64,000 bases of DNA, taken from the NCBI GenBank assembly GCA_029216955.1, contig JANAVB010005597.1, positions 49,717,551 through 49,781,550 on the forward strand, given 5' to 3'. Position 1 is the stretch's first letter. Every line of letters starts with the position of its first letter. Source of the DNA: Iris pallida (taxonomy: Eukaryota > Streptophyta > Magnoliopsida > Asparagales > Iridaceae). The translations under genes were made by a program, and so were the position numbers. Below the pieces are notes generated by a model. It saw nothing but the letters and a program-made list of their open reading frames with translations. It was not told where the DNA came from and did not search any database. Of this stretch, positions 46,396 through 57,002 are shown in pieces.

Positions 46396-46685
46396 CTAGC
46401 AAAGATTCAAAAAAAATGTTAGTCTCATCAAAAGCGTATCCGAAAGCTTCGGCGCATCGTCAGGGTGTAAACCCATGCGCATCAGCAGCGGAGCTTCGGC
46501 GCGTCATCAGGGTGTGAGCCCATGCACGTCAGCAGTGCTTCGGCGCATCATCAGGGTCTAAACCCATGCGCGTCAGCAGTAGAGCCTCGGCGCATCTTCA
46601 GGACTTGAACCCATGCGCGTTGACGACAAAAACCTCGGCACATCATCAAAAGACTCAAGGTCTATGTGCGTTGGTGTAAACTTAC
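46396..46685 (-). repeat. Tat-1 antisense-gene intron 1 with tandem GGCGCAT/ATGCGCG inverted pairs
   Basis: A 290-bp intron with donor GTTG|GTAAGT and acceptor GCTAG, phase 1. On the plus strand about five units of 44-52 bp (starting near 46446, 46494, 46538, 46584 and 46632) read CGGCGCATCATCAGGGT then a short spacer then ACCCATGCGCGTCAGCAG. The Tat-1 word is thus in inverted pairs, and GGGT/ACCC adds a small hairpin between them. This mirrors the Tat-A intron with a different word. Confidence 0.85.
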
Positions 46686-46800
46686 CAACCACCTTCGGTC
46701 GAACTTCGACGGGCCGACGGGGAACATCAGCCGCCGTAGCTTTCACATGTTCTTTTCCTTTGTCCTTGCCAGCACCGCCGCGAGGAGTCTTGGGAGCCAT
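46686..46800 (-). pseudogene. Tat-1 antisense gene, exon 1
   Basis: ATG at 46798-46800; 38 codons plus one base, open. It starts MAPKTPRGGAGKDKGKE and is basic. The perfect donor GGTAAGT closes it. Start and splice phase agree with the exon 1 sequences of Tat-A and Tat-3. Confidence 0.78.
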
Positions 46801-46895
46801 TTCTTTGAGAGAAGAAAAGTTAGGGTTTTTTGAAGAAGAACTCTAAACAAAGCAAAAGCAAGGAGAAGAAGAACTCTTTCCCTCTCCATATCTCG

Positions 46896-46905
46896 CCTAT
46901 TTATA
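46896..46905 (-). promoter_or_regulatory. TATA box of the Tat-1 antisense gene
   Basis: TATAAATAGG on the minus strand, 96 bp before the exon 1 ATG. Further upstream (47050-47100) are ATGCGCC words. Confidence 0.75.
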
Positions 46906-47162
46906 GGGCTTGGTCGCACGCGTGAACCGATGATGTGTGATCTCAGCCGTCGTCTCGGGTTCTGTGAAAAGATAACCACAAATAAAACCAAAAAAGATCA
47001 TCATTAATCTTTTTTAGGTTACCGAGGCGTCATCATTTGTACTAACTGAGCGGAGCATGCGCCCCATCACCGACGCGCGGAGTATCTATGCGCCCTGACG
47101 GTCATGAGCCTCCACTACCATGCTTCTTATTCAAAGTATTCCAAAACTTGTCCAAAAGTTTT

Positions 47163-47182
47163 GAAAACTTTGAAGGGGGTCT
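47163..47182 (+). other. Polypurine block of Tat-1
   Basis: GAAAACTTTGAAGGGGGTCT directly before TGTAGAAG. Identical over 20 bases to the blocks of Tat-A and Tat-3 although the LTRs differ. Confidence 0.9.
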
Positions 47183-47396
47183 TGTAGAAGCATGGAATTT
47201 CAGAACCAGAAAGCCTATGCGCCAGACTACATGCGCCAAAGCTTGGACAAAGTACTTCACAGCAAAAAGTAATGAATATAGATATTGAAAGAGGACTTTT
47301 TATTTAACATATAAAAGTCTATTATACGTCTAAGAAAGACTGTATAAAGGAGAATTTCTACAAAGAAAAGATCCTAAGTCTACAGCCAGCAATCAA

Positions 47397-47480
47397 TATG
47401 CACCCTCAGCCAGGCGCATCCCAACATGCGCCCTCAGCCAGACGCATCCCACCATGCGCCCTCAGCAAGGCGCATCCTTT
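47397..47480 (+). repeat. Alternating ATGCGCC and GGCGCAT words (Tat-1 LTR)
   Basis: About three 32-bp units of CATGCGCCCTCAGCCAGGCGCATCC type, each with the word and its reverse complement about 10 bp apart. Confidence 0.85.
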
Positions 47481-48418
47481 TCAGCAGCTCAGTTATGTGC
47501 ATCCTCAGTTATGTGCCATCCTTCCAGCCAGGCTCACCTGGCCGAGCAGGACGAGGGTGGCAATTAACCCCCCATCCAGAGGAAGAGCCTCAAAAGCCAA
47601 AGGAAGAGAAGAGCACCGCAATCGACCCGCGGCTAAAGGAGCAGCTTCCAACCAGAATGGGCAACACCCACGCAGAGAAGGAGCTCGCCAAAGCTCGAGG
47701 AAGACGGTCAGGGCACCGCAATTCCGATCTACGGCTCTTCCTGCACAACGAAGACGAGGCCCGAGCATCCCTATCTTGGGATGCAACAGACACCTTTGGC
47801 CTGCCTCGGAAGCCCTCGACTCCGACTTTTGGATGTAACAGTCACCTTCAAGTGCATCAACAAAGATACTGCGTCGCATCTTCACTCTCGGGAGCATCTC
47901 GTCAACAGAATGCATTCGAGTACACAAGTTCATGTCAGAAAGACGTGAGAGAACGAGAAGCAAACCTTCTCTCCATGCCACTATTTATAGGCCGGGCAAA
48001 TCAGACCCACGTGCCAAGTGGATGGCTCTCCAAATTTCGTGCAATGAATTTACATTAAATGGATGAACCGGACGCTTCGAATTCAGCCAAAGTCAAAACG
48101 GCTATTTAAAGCACTCGAAGAACGTAACAGTTGCACCATCAAAGACGTCTCACGAAGCGGATGCGCCGGCCAGACCGCGCATCACACAGACGCGCCCTTC
48201 AGTACCAAGAGCATCACAGGGGATGTGCCCCCATGCGTCCCCATACGTCTAGTGGAACGCCAACCAACGCGCCCACTCAGGTGTCCATCGAATGTCACAA
48301 ACATTAAATGCTGAACTGACAGAGTTGGCAGCACGCCTCCCAAAGTCTGAACAGTCGACAGCTTTTTCAGAAGACGAAGCATCGCCAACGTCAGCATCAT
48401 CATTACTTTCCTCCGACG

Positions 48419-48423
48419 GCTAC
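48419..48423. repeat. TSD GCTAC, left copy
   Basis: Matches 50762-50766 around the solo LTR. Confidence 0.85.
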
Positions 48424-50761
48424 TGTAATGCCCCGCTCCGTACGGTCCATTATGCTGAGTCATTGACTCGAAGAGTTACGTTGTTCCGAGAAACGTATCG
48501 AACTAAGTCGATGCAAAGAGTTGCCTTGTCCCAAAGAATGCATCAGTGAATCAATGCGAAGCGCCGCGTTGCCCCAAAGGATGAGTGCGTTGAATCGGCT
48601 CGAAGATTCTAAGAAATCGAATCGACCAAGGCGCAAGTCCGAATCGATGCAAGTATTAATTTTAGTTGGTTTCGTGTGCAGGTTATACTTTGACGGGAAA
48701 ATATTAGAGGTCGATCTTTTGCAATATTTAGTAAGGGGTCCGCGAAATCAAATCGTCGCCTTGCGACGGGCTAAGACTTGGGCACGCTAAGGCAAATCGG
48801 ACGTATAACTCAATGAAGCACGAAGTGCTCGAATGGCTAAGTCGGGAGAGTGGCCGTGCAACAAAGTTAGGGAATCGAGCCGCATCGGCTCGGCGAAACG
48901 ACGAAGGCGAATCGACTCAAGGTGGAAGGATTGACTTCTTTTTACTCCTTCATTCGGTAAGTCAAATATATTATTGTATGCTAAGTTAACCTATCGACGC
49001 CACGGGCGTGGTCCGATCGGAGATAAATTATAGTGTGAGTCGAACACTAAGTTAGAACAATTGAAATGAAACGTGCATCATATGCACGAGTCGCTATGGG
49101 ACATTGGATATCGCTAAGGCGAGCGCCTCGGTGCGCAAGCCGTAAGAACTTGGGATAACTGTACTCGGCGAGTGCCTTAGTGCACGAACCATATCGTGCC
49201 TTGCGCATGAGTTAGAATGGCTAGAACATTGAAAGACAATAGGCGAGCGCCCTAGCGCGCAAGCCCGAACATTGAATGCTAAGTTATAGAACATGGAAAT
49301 ATGGTCGAAACGTGTCTACGTGCACGGGATAATAAAAGATGGCTTCGTTGAGAGAAAATACAGTTGTGGCATGAATGTGGCGGAACTGTCGGATATGACA
49401 TGGTGCCTCGAAAGGTGTTCAAGACCTTCGGGTCGTTCGGTTGACGAGCATTGAGTTGAGGCACGATGCCATTGAATCATTGAAACGAAGTATGAAATAT
49501 AAGAACACAGAAAGTTAACGAAAGAGACGCGAGATGATAAAGTCTGAGTCTTGGACTCAAGGCTATGCTTGGTTGTTTGAATGATAGTGCGTTGCATGGT
49601 CGAATGGAATGGACTTGAGATAATTGCGATAATATCTTCCGTGCACGGAACGTTCCCTCCGAACGGGCGCACCGGGGTACCAGGACCGTTCGGCCTAGGA
49701 GGGATGATAATCTTTGATAGGCGCACATTTGTGAAGTCCGATTAGCACTCGGTCGTAAATGTGAGAAGCCGCAAATGATGGTAGGCACGCGGTAAGTTTC
49801 GGTTGTTGGGATAGCAACCCAACTCGTGAAACGCCGGGCTACCCAAACACGAGAGAGAAAAGAAGGAGAGAAAAGAAAGTAAGAAAAAATAAAAGAGAAA
49901 CTCCTTTAGTCCATTCCGGCGCGGATACGCCAACGGCCCTCATATAGTTAAGGAACGATGGATTGAAAGTGTAGGCGCATATCCGTCCCGCATAGAGATC
50001 CTGCTTAGAGATGCACAATAACATGACAGGAAAGGATTACGGCGTATTCACCTTGCGTCGGTGCAAGGGCGAGTGCGTCGACTTGGTAAGTCACGCCATG
50101 AATCAAACACGAGATTGCTTGTTTGTTTGCCTATTCAATTCGATAACATGCTGCTATGATAACATGCTTTACGCTTTCGAAGATGCCATGAAATTGACCC
50201 TAAGGAGAACATAGCAAGAACATAAGCTAAGTTGTATGATTCAACATAAATATTAAAATGTCGGTTTGGAAAGATGATCTTTGCTTCAGTACATGCGAGG
50301 ACGAACGTACTAATCCCCCACCAACTTCATGCAGGGTGCAGGGAATGGATTGCTCGCGGCGAAGCGTTGCTTGAACGTGTTAAGGCTTGGAATGCCGAAG
50401 CGCATTGAAGCGTGCTATCACATTGACGCTCGGACTACGCAGCTGGATTGATACGGCCGAGATATAGAAGGCATGATGTATGGAACGGTAAAATCCTTTG
50501 TGGGCAAGAGAGAACCTGAGTGTTGTAGCCAATCTGGCATATATTGTTAGGCTATCGAAAACCATTGTAATCTCAGTTTCGGATATCAATAAAGAGAATT
50601 GTTTCGTATACTCTGTTTTTCTTTCGTTGTTAATATTAAATCAAAAGATAACCATTTGAGAACTTGTCATCTTGCCTTGCACGAGCGCAACTCCAGGCTC
50701 GTGCGGCATCACGCCCCCTGCGAGGACGATGATTCGGGTGATTCCGGGTCGGGGCGTGATA
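48424..50761 (+). mobile_element. Solo LTR 1 (2338 bp) inside the Tat-1 LTR
   Basis: TGTAATGCCCCGC at the left and GGGGCGTGATA at the right (CA end changed to TA), flanked by GCTAC on both sides. No internal genes. The GGGNCGTGACA-type end resembles the ends of the Tekay-type LTRs here, so a chromovirus origin is likely but not shown. It includes three diverged copies of a GGCGAGNGCC...GTGCGCAAGCC unit near 49110, 49165 and 49240. Short open stretches on both strands lack any recognisable domain. Confidence 0.85.
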
Positions 50762-50766
50762 GCTAC
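50762..50766. repeat. TSD GCTAC, right copy
   Basis: Pairs with 48419-48423. Confidence 0.85.
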
Positions 50767-50814
50767 TGCCACGTGGCCACCCAACCATCTCGCATGCGCC
50801 TCCGCGGCCATGCG

Positions 50815-51010
50815 CCCAAATCAGCATACGCCTCAAAAGCTATGCGTCTCAGACTTTTCCCTGATCCCTAAAGACAGAAGGAAAGTCACTGTCACAACTC
50901 TGCATGCGCCTCAAAAGCCATGCGCCCCAGACTTCTCCCTGATCCCAAAAGATAGGAGTAAAGTCACTACTGAAGCTCTGTATGCGCCTCAAAAGCCATG
51001 CGCCCAGAAT
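50815..51010 (+). repeat. About 85-bp tandem repeat in the Tat-1 LTR
   Basis: Two to three units holding paired (C/T)ATGCGCCTCAAAAGCCATGCGCCC words followed by AGACTTNTCCCTGATCCC and a purine-rich tail (50828, 50905, 50980). Confidence 0.8.
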
Positions 51011-51331
51011 GGTTCGTGACTCCTAAAGGTTACGAGCCAAAGTCTCCTCATGCGCCCAATCCTAGGCGCATCTTACCAGATCATTCTCCCATCAAATCCG
51101 AGATCTCCGAGCCATGGGTCGACGACACGTGTCCTTTGACTCAACTCATCCAAGATCTCAGCAACAGAAAGATCTTCTTCTCTGCTACGTGCCGGCTCAC
51201 AACAGCAACATGAAGAAGTCAACCCCTCGATCAGGGCGCATCGTCCATGCACCTCCATCAGCAATCAACACGTGGCGTCCCCGCGTACAGGCGTATCCTA
51301 CATGCGTGCATGAGCAGCCAGCCTGCAAAAC

Positions 51332-51340
51332 TATAAATAG
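51332..51340 (+). promoter_or_regulatory. TATA box of the Tat-1 3' LTR
   Basis: TATAAATAG, about 345 bp before the LTR end. The same 9-mer is used by the antisense genes. Confidence 0.65.
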
Positions 51341-51676
51341 AGGGATCATTTCCTTCTTATATACACGGACCGACCTACGTGCACACATATCAACCTCCAC
51401 AACGAACAGACAGAGACTTCGTACCACCAGAGAGGCAGATACAGACACTCAACGTCTTCCTCCTCTCAGCAAGCTCCAGCACCCAGAGCAATCCAGACCT
51501 TCAGAGAACCGATAACCGTCGTCAGATCGTCAATGGAGTCAACGCATTACCACTCACTCTATCGGCACAAGGGACCCTGATTAAACAAAAGTGTACTCCT
51601 AGGACTACGTCTAAGTCCTATATTGTAACATTGTTCTGTTTGTATTGAAATTTACAATCAAAGAATTTTAATGGCA

Positions 51677-52613
51677 AACAGTATGAGAGTCACACAGCCG
51701 GAGATACCCCGATGCAAACTTTCCCCTTCTCTAACAGAAACAAAGGTAGTCATCGAACTGTAGAGATAGGCCAAGACTGCTGCACCCCAGGAATATGGTG
51801 AAGGCTGGCCCAAGTTTTCGAAAAATGGAAGAAAGTAAGCGGAAACCTTGTTTGTCGTGCCATCAAGAAATAGAAGACACCCACATAGGCTTAATAAGTA
51901 GGCTCTGGTGCAGCCTATTACCTAAAATTACATGAAAATTTGTTGGTATTAAATTGGAATATTACAATTCAAGTGTACAAAATATGTATTACGTACCCGT
52001 GCGTCATCTGGAGTAACAAACTCCGAGCCGATGTGGTCAATATGCTGGAAATTGGTACGAAGCCAAGTAAGCTTGATACCAGCACTGGTACCTTGATCTA
52101 GTGCTGGATCACGTCCTAAATAGGTCCTGATGAGGTCACCCACATTTGCACTCTCATCAAAATAGACAGGGGTACCGTTAATCTGTAACCCCAAGATCAT
52201 CGCCACGTCGGCCAAGGTAATCGTCATCTCACCAACCGGAAACTGGAATATGTTCCGTACCGGCCACCACCGCTCGACCAAACTCAAAATGTGATCCCTA
52301 TCGTGACGTCTGAGACGAATTGTGTCGACGTGGAAAAATCCAAATGACTCCACAAGTTGCTTTTGGAGAAATGATAGCTCCCACCGTGACGCCATTCCCC
52401 ATGCTCACGGAATCTAACCTCCGGAGGATAGTCATATAACTGTAAAATATTTTTGGTTAATTCATGAGTTTTTTTTTCTAAGAAGCAAAATTTATTCAGC
52501 AGAAAAATTACCGATCCTGAGAATACGCGGTCTGAAATGTGGGACCGTCGCTCCTCACGGATAGTTGGTGTTGTTGGTCCACCAGGAATACGTCCATCGT
52601 TTTGTGTTGCCAT
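51677..52613 (-). pseudogene. Plant mobile domain (MAIN-like) gene, 3' end cut off by Tat-1
   Basis: Exon 1 is 52512-52613 (34 codons, MATQNDGRIPGG...). Intron 1 is 52440-52511, exon 2 is 51997-52439, intron 2 is 51922-51996, and exon 3 runs from 51921 to the Tat-1 border. Donors and acceptors are GT-AG. PMD hallmarks: HILSLVERWWPVRNIFQFPV, GEMTITLADVAMILGL, GTPVYFDE, and in exon 3 TRAYLLSLCGCLLF, WGAAVLAYLY and CVTLIL. The frame between the start of exon 2 and the domain (ATG at 52395) is shifted, so exon 2 probably has an indel. MAIN-like proteins act in nuclear gene and transposon silencing in Arabidopsis. Whether this copy is a host gene or a transposon-borne PMD cannot be told here. Confidence 0.8.
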
Positions 52614-52691
52614 CTGAAATATGTCATAATTAAAACTATATTTAACTAAATTTAACCACAGCTTATTGTGTTGCCATCGTTTTGTGTTGAC

Positions 52692-53705
52692 ATCATGATA
52701 CGGCATTTCAATTGCCGTACGACATTTCTACAATATTTTCTACAAATTTTTCGAACTAATAATTTCTACAAATTAATTTAATTTATACATAACAAATATT
52801 ACTAATAATTTCTACAATTTAATTTATACGTAACAAATATTTCTAATAATTTCTATAAATTGTTTTATATATTTACCACTACCGCCCACAATATTATTTT
52901 ACGTCACAATATTATTTCTACAAAATTATTTCTACAAAATTTCTAGAAAATTTCTACAAAATTATTTCTACAATATTATTTCTACAAAATTATTTCTACA
53001 AAATTTTGTACAAAATTATTTCTACAAAATTACCACTACTTCCCACAATATTATTTCTACAATATTATTTCTACAAAATTTGTACAAAATTACTATAGAA
53101 AACAATCACTACAAATTACATAAAATTTTTAGCAAATTACAACAATTTTCTAACAAATTACATAAAATTTCTACAAAAAATTTCTACAAAATTACCTCTC
53201 CTGCCTCTCCTCCTCCTCTCTCTCTGCTCCTTCACTTCCTCCTTCAACTTCGATCCCTTCTCCTTCTCCTTCTCCTTCTATTTCTCCTTCTACTTCTACG
53301 TCCACAGCAGCACTCCTCCTTCTCCTTCTCACATTTACCATCTACTCACGTTTACCACTACCGCCCACAGTATAAAAAAAAAAAAAATTTACCCAAACGG
53401 CATTTCCTTTGCCGTAAGCTGACGTCAGCCGACGCCAGCGTCCGAAAAAGAAAAAAATTAAATAAAAAACCCAAACGGCGATAGAAAGAAAAAGAAAAAA
53501 AAATACCATCAAACGGCAATTGGATTGCCGTATGCTGACGTCATCTGACGTCAGCGAACGGCTATTGGTTTGCCGTTCCTTTGTTAATCCTTTCCCCCAC
53601 TTTTTAATCCAGTTTAATCTATTCTGGTTTAACTGGTTTAACGGTTAAGTGAAGCTGACAGAGGGTGACATCATGAAACGGTAGTTGAAATGTCGTTTCG
53701 ATGCT
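52692..53705. repeat. Dispersed ACGGCA...TGCCGT palindromes with TGACGTCA sites
   Basis: Inverted words ACGGCA/TGCCGT around 5-8 bases at about 52701, 53396, 53513 and 53557, with a decayed copy near 53677. The copies at 53396 and 53513 are followed by GCTGACGTCA and a second GACG(T/C)CAGCG, a bZIP-type core. These lie upstream of the PMD gene. I see no coding region in 53330-53800. Confidence 0.7.
52720..53195. repeat. AT-rich ATTTCTACAAAATT repeat tract
   Basis: Dozens of short copies of (T)ATTTCTACAA(A/T)ATT, irregularly spaced, grading into a pyrimidine-rich CTCCTTCT tract (53200-53330). No gene seen. The peptide open over the CT tract is low complexity only. Confidence 0.8.
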
Positions 53706-53823
53706 CAAAATACAATTTGCTGAAACTTTATGCCTTTTGTACAATTCTATTAAAGTTTAATATTTTTCTTGTAATTTTCTGAAAGAAAATTAACTTTGTT
53801 GTGGACAATTAGCTCAACCTCAC

Positions 53824-56253
53824 ATGTATATCAATATATGTGTCTCAATTGAGCCGATAAGGCGTTCAAAATTTGGACCTCAGAAGCGACGGGGAATATA
53901 TGTCGGTTATAACTCTCCGTCCATCATTCGCTATTTAGAGCCCTTGACAGGCGATCTCTTTACCGCGAGACACGCGGATTGTGACTTTGATGAGGCAATC
54001 TTCCCGTCGTTAGGGGAGAAATGCACGCTAACGTTGATGAGGAACGACGTGAATTAGCGTGGCATGTGCCCGCTTTTGCTCATCATGATCCCCCCTCTGC
54101 ACATAGTGATAAGGAAGTGCAGAGGATTCTAGGTCTGCAAGATATTGCAAATCAAATGCCAGACGCATTTAGCGACCTAGCAAAAGTCACGAGATCAATT
54201 ATACCTGCTGCAAATGTGCCTGCAAGGATAGACGTCCCTGAGAGACGCCATGTTCCTGTGAAACATGTTGCTCCGGTCGAACCCGCCGAGCAAAGGACGC
54301 TGCCATCGGCCGTCCAGTCCGCCGCTATTCCCAAGAAGAAGGGAAGAGCGGTTGGTTCCAAAGATGTTCTGCCCCGGAAGCGGAGAAATCTTGTTAAAAA
54401 CGTTTTGCCACATGAGATCATTAAGGATCACGGCGATGTATTAGAAGAGCGCGTTCCAGATGAAACGCCTATTCCTAATCATGCCGATAACCTCGAAATA
54501 TCCGTCGAGTATGCTAGCTTAGACGATATTTTGAAGCGAAATGAAACTGTCATCGATGATGTGTTCATATACTCAGTGGCCACTGACATTATGAACAATG
54601 ATGACATGGAACCTCGTAGTGTTGCCGAGTGTCAACGACGAACGGACTGGTCACAATGGAAACAAGCAATCCAGGCTGAACTAGACTCCTTAGCGAAAAA
54701 AAGCGTGTTTGGACCTGTTGCTCCAACACCACCCAATGTTAAACCAGTTGGTCACAAATGGGTTTTCCTAAGGAAGCGTAATGAGAGAAATGAGATTGTG
54801 CGATACAAGGCTCGCCTTGTGGCGCAAGGCTTCTCACAACGCCCTGGAATTGATTACGATGAGACGTATTCTCCCGTAATGGACATCATAACGTTCCGCT
54901 ACTTAATCAGTTTAGTAATTTCCGAAAAACTGAATATACAGCTCATGGATGTGGTCACAGCCTATCTCTACGGGGATCTAGACACAGAGATATATGAAAG
55001 TCCCTGAAGGACTAAAGATGCCTGAATCAAGTAGTTCCCGACCACGGAACGCGTTCTCGATTAGACTGAGGCGTTCGCTATATGGATTGAAACAATCCGG
55101 GCGAATGTGGTATAACCGCCTAAGCGAATACTTGATTGGTTTGGGATACGTTAATAACGAACTTTGCCCATGCGTGTTCATAAAGAAATCCACTTCAGGA
55201 TACGCAATCATCGCGGTCTATGTAGATGACATGAATCTCATAGGAACCGAAAAAGACTTGTCAGAAACTGCTGATATCCTGAAGAGGGAATTCGAGATGA
55301 AGGATCTTGGGAAGACACGGTTTTGCCTCGGCCTGCAGATCGAGCACCGTAAAGATGGAATTCTTGTCCATCAAGCAAACTACACCCAAAAGGTGTTGAG
55401 ACGCTTTAGTCATTTTGACGTTAAGCCGTCCGCTACTCCCATGATCGTCCGCTCTCTAGACATTACTAAGGACCCATTCCGTCCAAAGGAGGACGACGAA
55501 GAGATATTGAGTCCTGAGTGCTCTTATCTGGGTGCAATAGGCGCTTTATTATACTTGGCCCAATGTACTAGACCGGACATCTCGTTTGCTGTGAATTGTC
55601 TAGCTCGACACAGCACCGCGCCAACACGCCGCCATTGGAATGGCATAAAAGATATTTTCTGCTACCTTAAGGGTACTACGGACTTGGACTTGTTCTATCC
55701 CTACGCGGTTTTGAGTGAGTCCAACGCTCTTGGCACTCGAAGCAACGCGACCCTTGTTGGCTACGCCGATGCGGGATACTTATCTGATCCGCACAAGGGG
55801 CGTTCTCAATCTGGTTATGTCTTTACCATTGGAAACACGGCGATTTCTTGGAGGTCTCGTAAACAGACCTTAGTGGCTACTTCAACGAACCACTCTGAGC
55901 TACTCGCGCTCTATGAGGCGACTAGAGAGTGTGTATGGCTTCGAGCTGTTATTGGCCATATTCGAAGTACATGTGATCTTCCATATGACCCAGATGAACC
56001 TGTTGTCGTCTATGAGGACAATACCGCTGTTATTGATCAAGCGAAACATGGTTACATCAAAGGGGATGCTACCAAGCACATATCGCCCAAGTTGTTCTTT
56101 ACACATGAACAACAAGCGCTTCAGAAGATTGAAGTGCAACACATTGGATCGGAGAATAACCGTGCAGACTTGTTCACCAAGTCACTGCCAAAACACTCGT
56201 TCCAGAAACATGTCAGAGCGATTGGACTTAGGAAGCTTTCAGAGCTAGCCTAA
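53824..56253 (+). pseudogene. pol: copia-1 pol: integrase end, RT and RNase H
   Basis: The integrase C-terminal motif is KFGPQKRRGIYVGYNSPSII, then GDLFTARHADCDFDE. RT: RYKARLVAQGFSQRPGIDYDETYSPV near 54800 (given here to show the family), LYGLKQSGRMWYNRL, and the YVDDMNLIG catalytic box near 55220. RNase H: GYADAGYLSDPHKGRSQSGY, then KHISPKLFF and NRADLFTKSLP, ending at TAA 56251. Two small deletions break the frame: one G in the run at about 54014, and two bases of an AT repeat at about 54992 (before MKVPEGLKMP). Together they total three bases, so the frame before and after is the same. Confidence 0.85.
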
Positions 56254-56390
56254 GTGAAACATGTTTTCTGCACCCTGTTGTGTGCATGTGAGGGGGAGCG
56301 CCCCAACAAGTGCCTCCCAATGCCCTGTTGTGCGTATATCCCGTACCCTGTTGAGTGCGAGTGAAAAGGGAAGCATCCTGATGTATGCTC

Positions 56391-56712
56391 GTGTACTCTT
56401 TTTCCCTTCGACCAAAGTTTTTTCCACTGGGTTTTCTTTGGCAAGGTTTTTAACGAGACACAGTTCAAATCCCTTATTCACTAAGGATTATTATAATCAG
56501 GGGGAGTATCCAGTTGTATACTTCTAAACAATCGTGTACTCTTTTGTCCTTCGATCAGCGGTTTTTCCTACTGGGTTTTCCCTGACAAGGTTTTGACGAG
56601 GCACCTTTGCAATGGTTAGTTTACCCCCATCACACTGACCTGTGTGTACTCTTTTGTCCTTCGACCAAAGTTTTTTCCCACTGGGTTTTATTTGGCAAGG
56701 TTTTGACGAGGC
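56391..56712 (+). repeat. Threefold repeat in the copia-1 3' leader
   Basis: Units at 56391-56461, 56534-56602 and 56642-56711, each GTGTACTCTTTTNCCTTCGA then AAGTTTTTTCC, ACTGGGTTTT, TGGCAAGGTTTT and ACGAGGCAC. They lie between the pol stop and the polypurine tract, with diverged GTGTGCATGTGAGGGGGAG-like filler. Confidence 0.85.
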
Positions 56713-56808
56713 ACAAGTAGATGGTCAAAATTGTAAGATACAAGCTACAGACAGACGAAGAAACTCAGAGGTGTTTACAAGCAGAATTTCTGGAGAGCCA
56801 AGGGGGAG

Positions 56809-57002
56809 TGTTGTAACTCATATGTCTCTACACATTCATCTTCTTGTAACCTACATGACCTTTGGCCCTTCATTTCTTCATAACCCCCAACCTCTCTCCC
56901 TATATAAAAAGAGGTTAGAATAGCTTGTAAATGTACACTTGAGTGGTTGATAATATACGAGAAAGCTTCGTCTCCGTATGTTTGAGCTTTTGCCTTACAA
57001 CA
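56809..57002 (+). repeat. copia-1 3' LTR (194 bp)
   Basis: TGTTGTAACTC to CTTACAACA, preceded by a polypurine tract. TATATAAAA at 56901-56909 is its TATA box. The 5' LTR is not in the window, so no TSD can be checked. Confidence 0.8.

Larger units (their letters stand above)
1..51676 (+). mobile_element. Tat-1: Tat-lineage Ty3/gypsy element, 5' end outside window, split by nested insertions
   Basis: The pieces, in order, are broken gag and pol (1-7933), a hairpin array (8015-8319), a minus-strand antisense gene (8526-10350 and 44726-46800), a polypurine block (47163-47182) and a 3' LTR (47183-51676). Tat-A (10356-44720) and a solo LTR (48424-50761) are later insertions, each with a 5-bp TSD. 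That 44726-51676 belongs to the same element as 1-10350 rests on three observations: the CCTAC TSD, an antisense reading frame that stays open across the empty site, and shared GC-rich composition with the same ATGCGCC word. The order PR-RT-RH-second RH-IN with no chromodomain places it in the Tat/Ogre lineage. The right end, near 51676, is set where PMD-gene sequence resumes, and is accurate to a few bases. Confidence 0.85.
47183..51676 (+). repeat. Tat-1 3' LTR (about 2150 bp without the solo LTR inside it)
   Basis: Starts TGTAGAAGC after the polypurine block and ends near ATGGCA at 51676, where the interrupted PMD gene resumes. A TATA box (51332-51340) and an A/T-rich U5 support the right end. 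It contains ATGCGCC/GGCGCAT words at 47210-47480, 48165-48230 and 50790-51075. The exact last base is not fixed because the 5' LTR and left TSD lie outside the window. No gene recognised. A stretch at 47426-48058 is open by chance. Confidence 0.8.
53820..57002 (+). mobile_element. Ty1/copia element, 5'-truncated (copia-1)
   Basis: Only the end of integrase, RT, RNase H, a repeat-bearing 3' leader, the polypurine tract (AAGGGGGAG before 56809) and the 3' LTR (56809-57002) remain. Gag, protease and most of integrase are absent. The left border near 53820 is placed where copia protein similarity begins. I did not assign a copia lineage. Confidence 0.85.

Noticed and set aside
47426..48058. A 210-codon open stretch in the Tat-1 LTR
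   Set aside because: Low-complexity, no domain, several overlapping frames open equally, and GC-rich composition explains it.
53080..53484. A 134-codon open frame over the AT- and CT-rich tract
   Set aside because: The peptide is Leu/Ser runs from a CTCCTT microsatellite and Lys/Asn from A-rich repeats.
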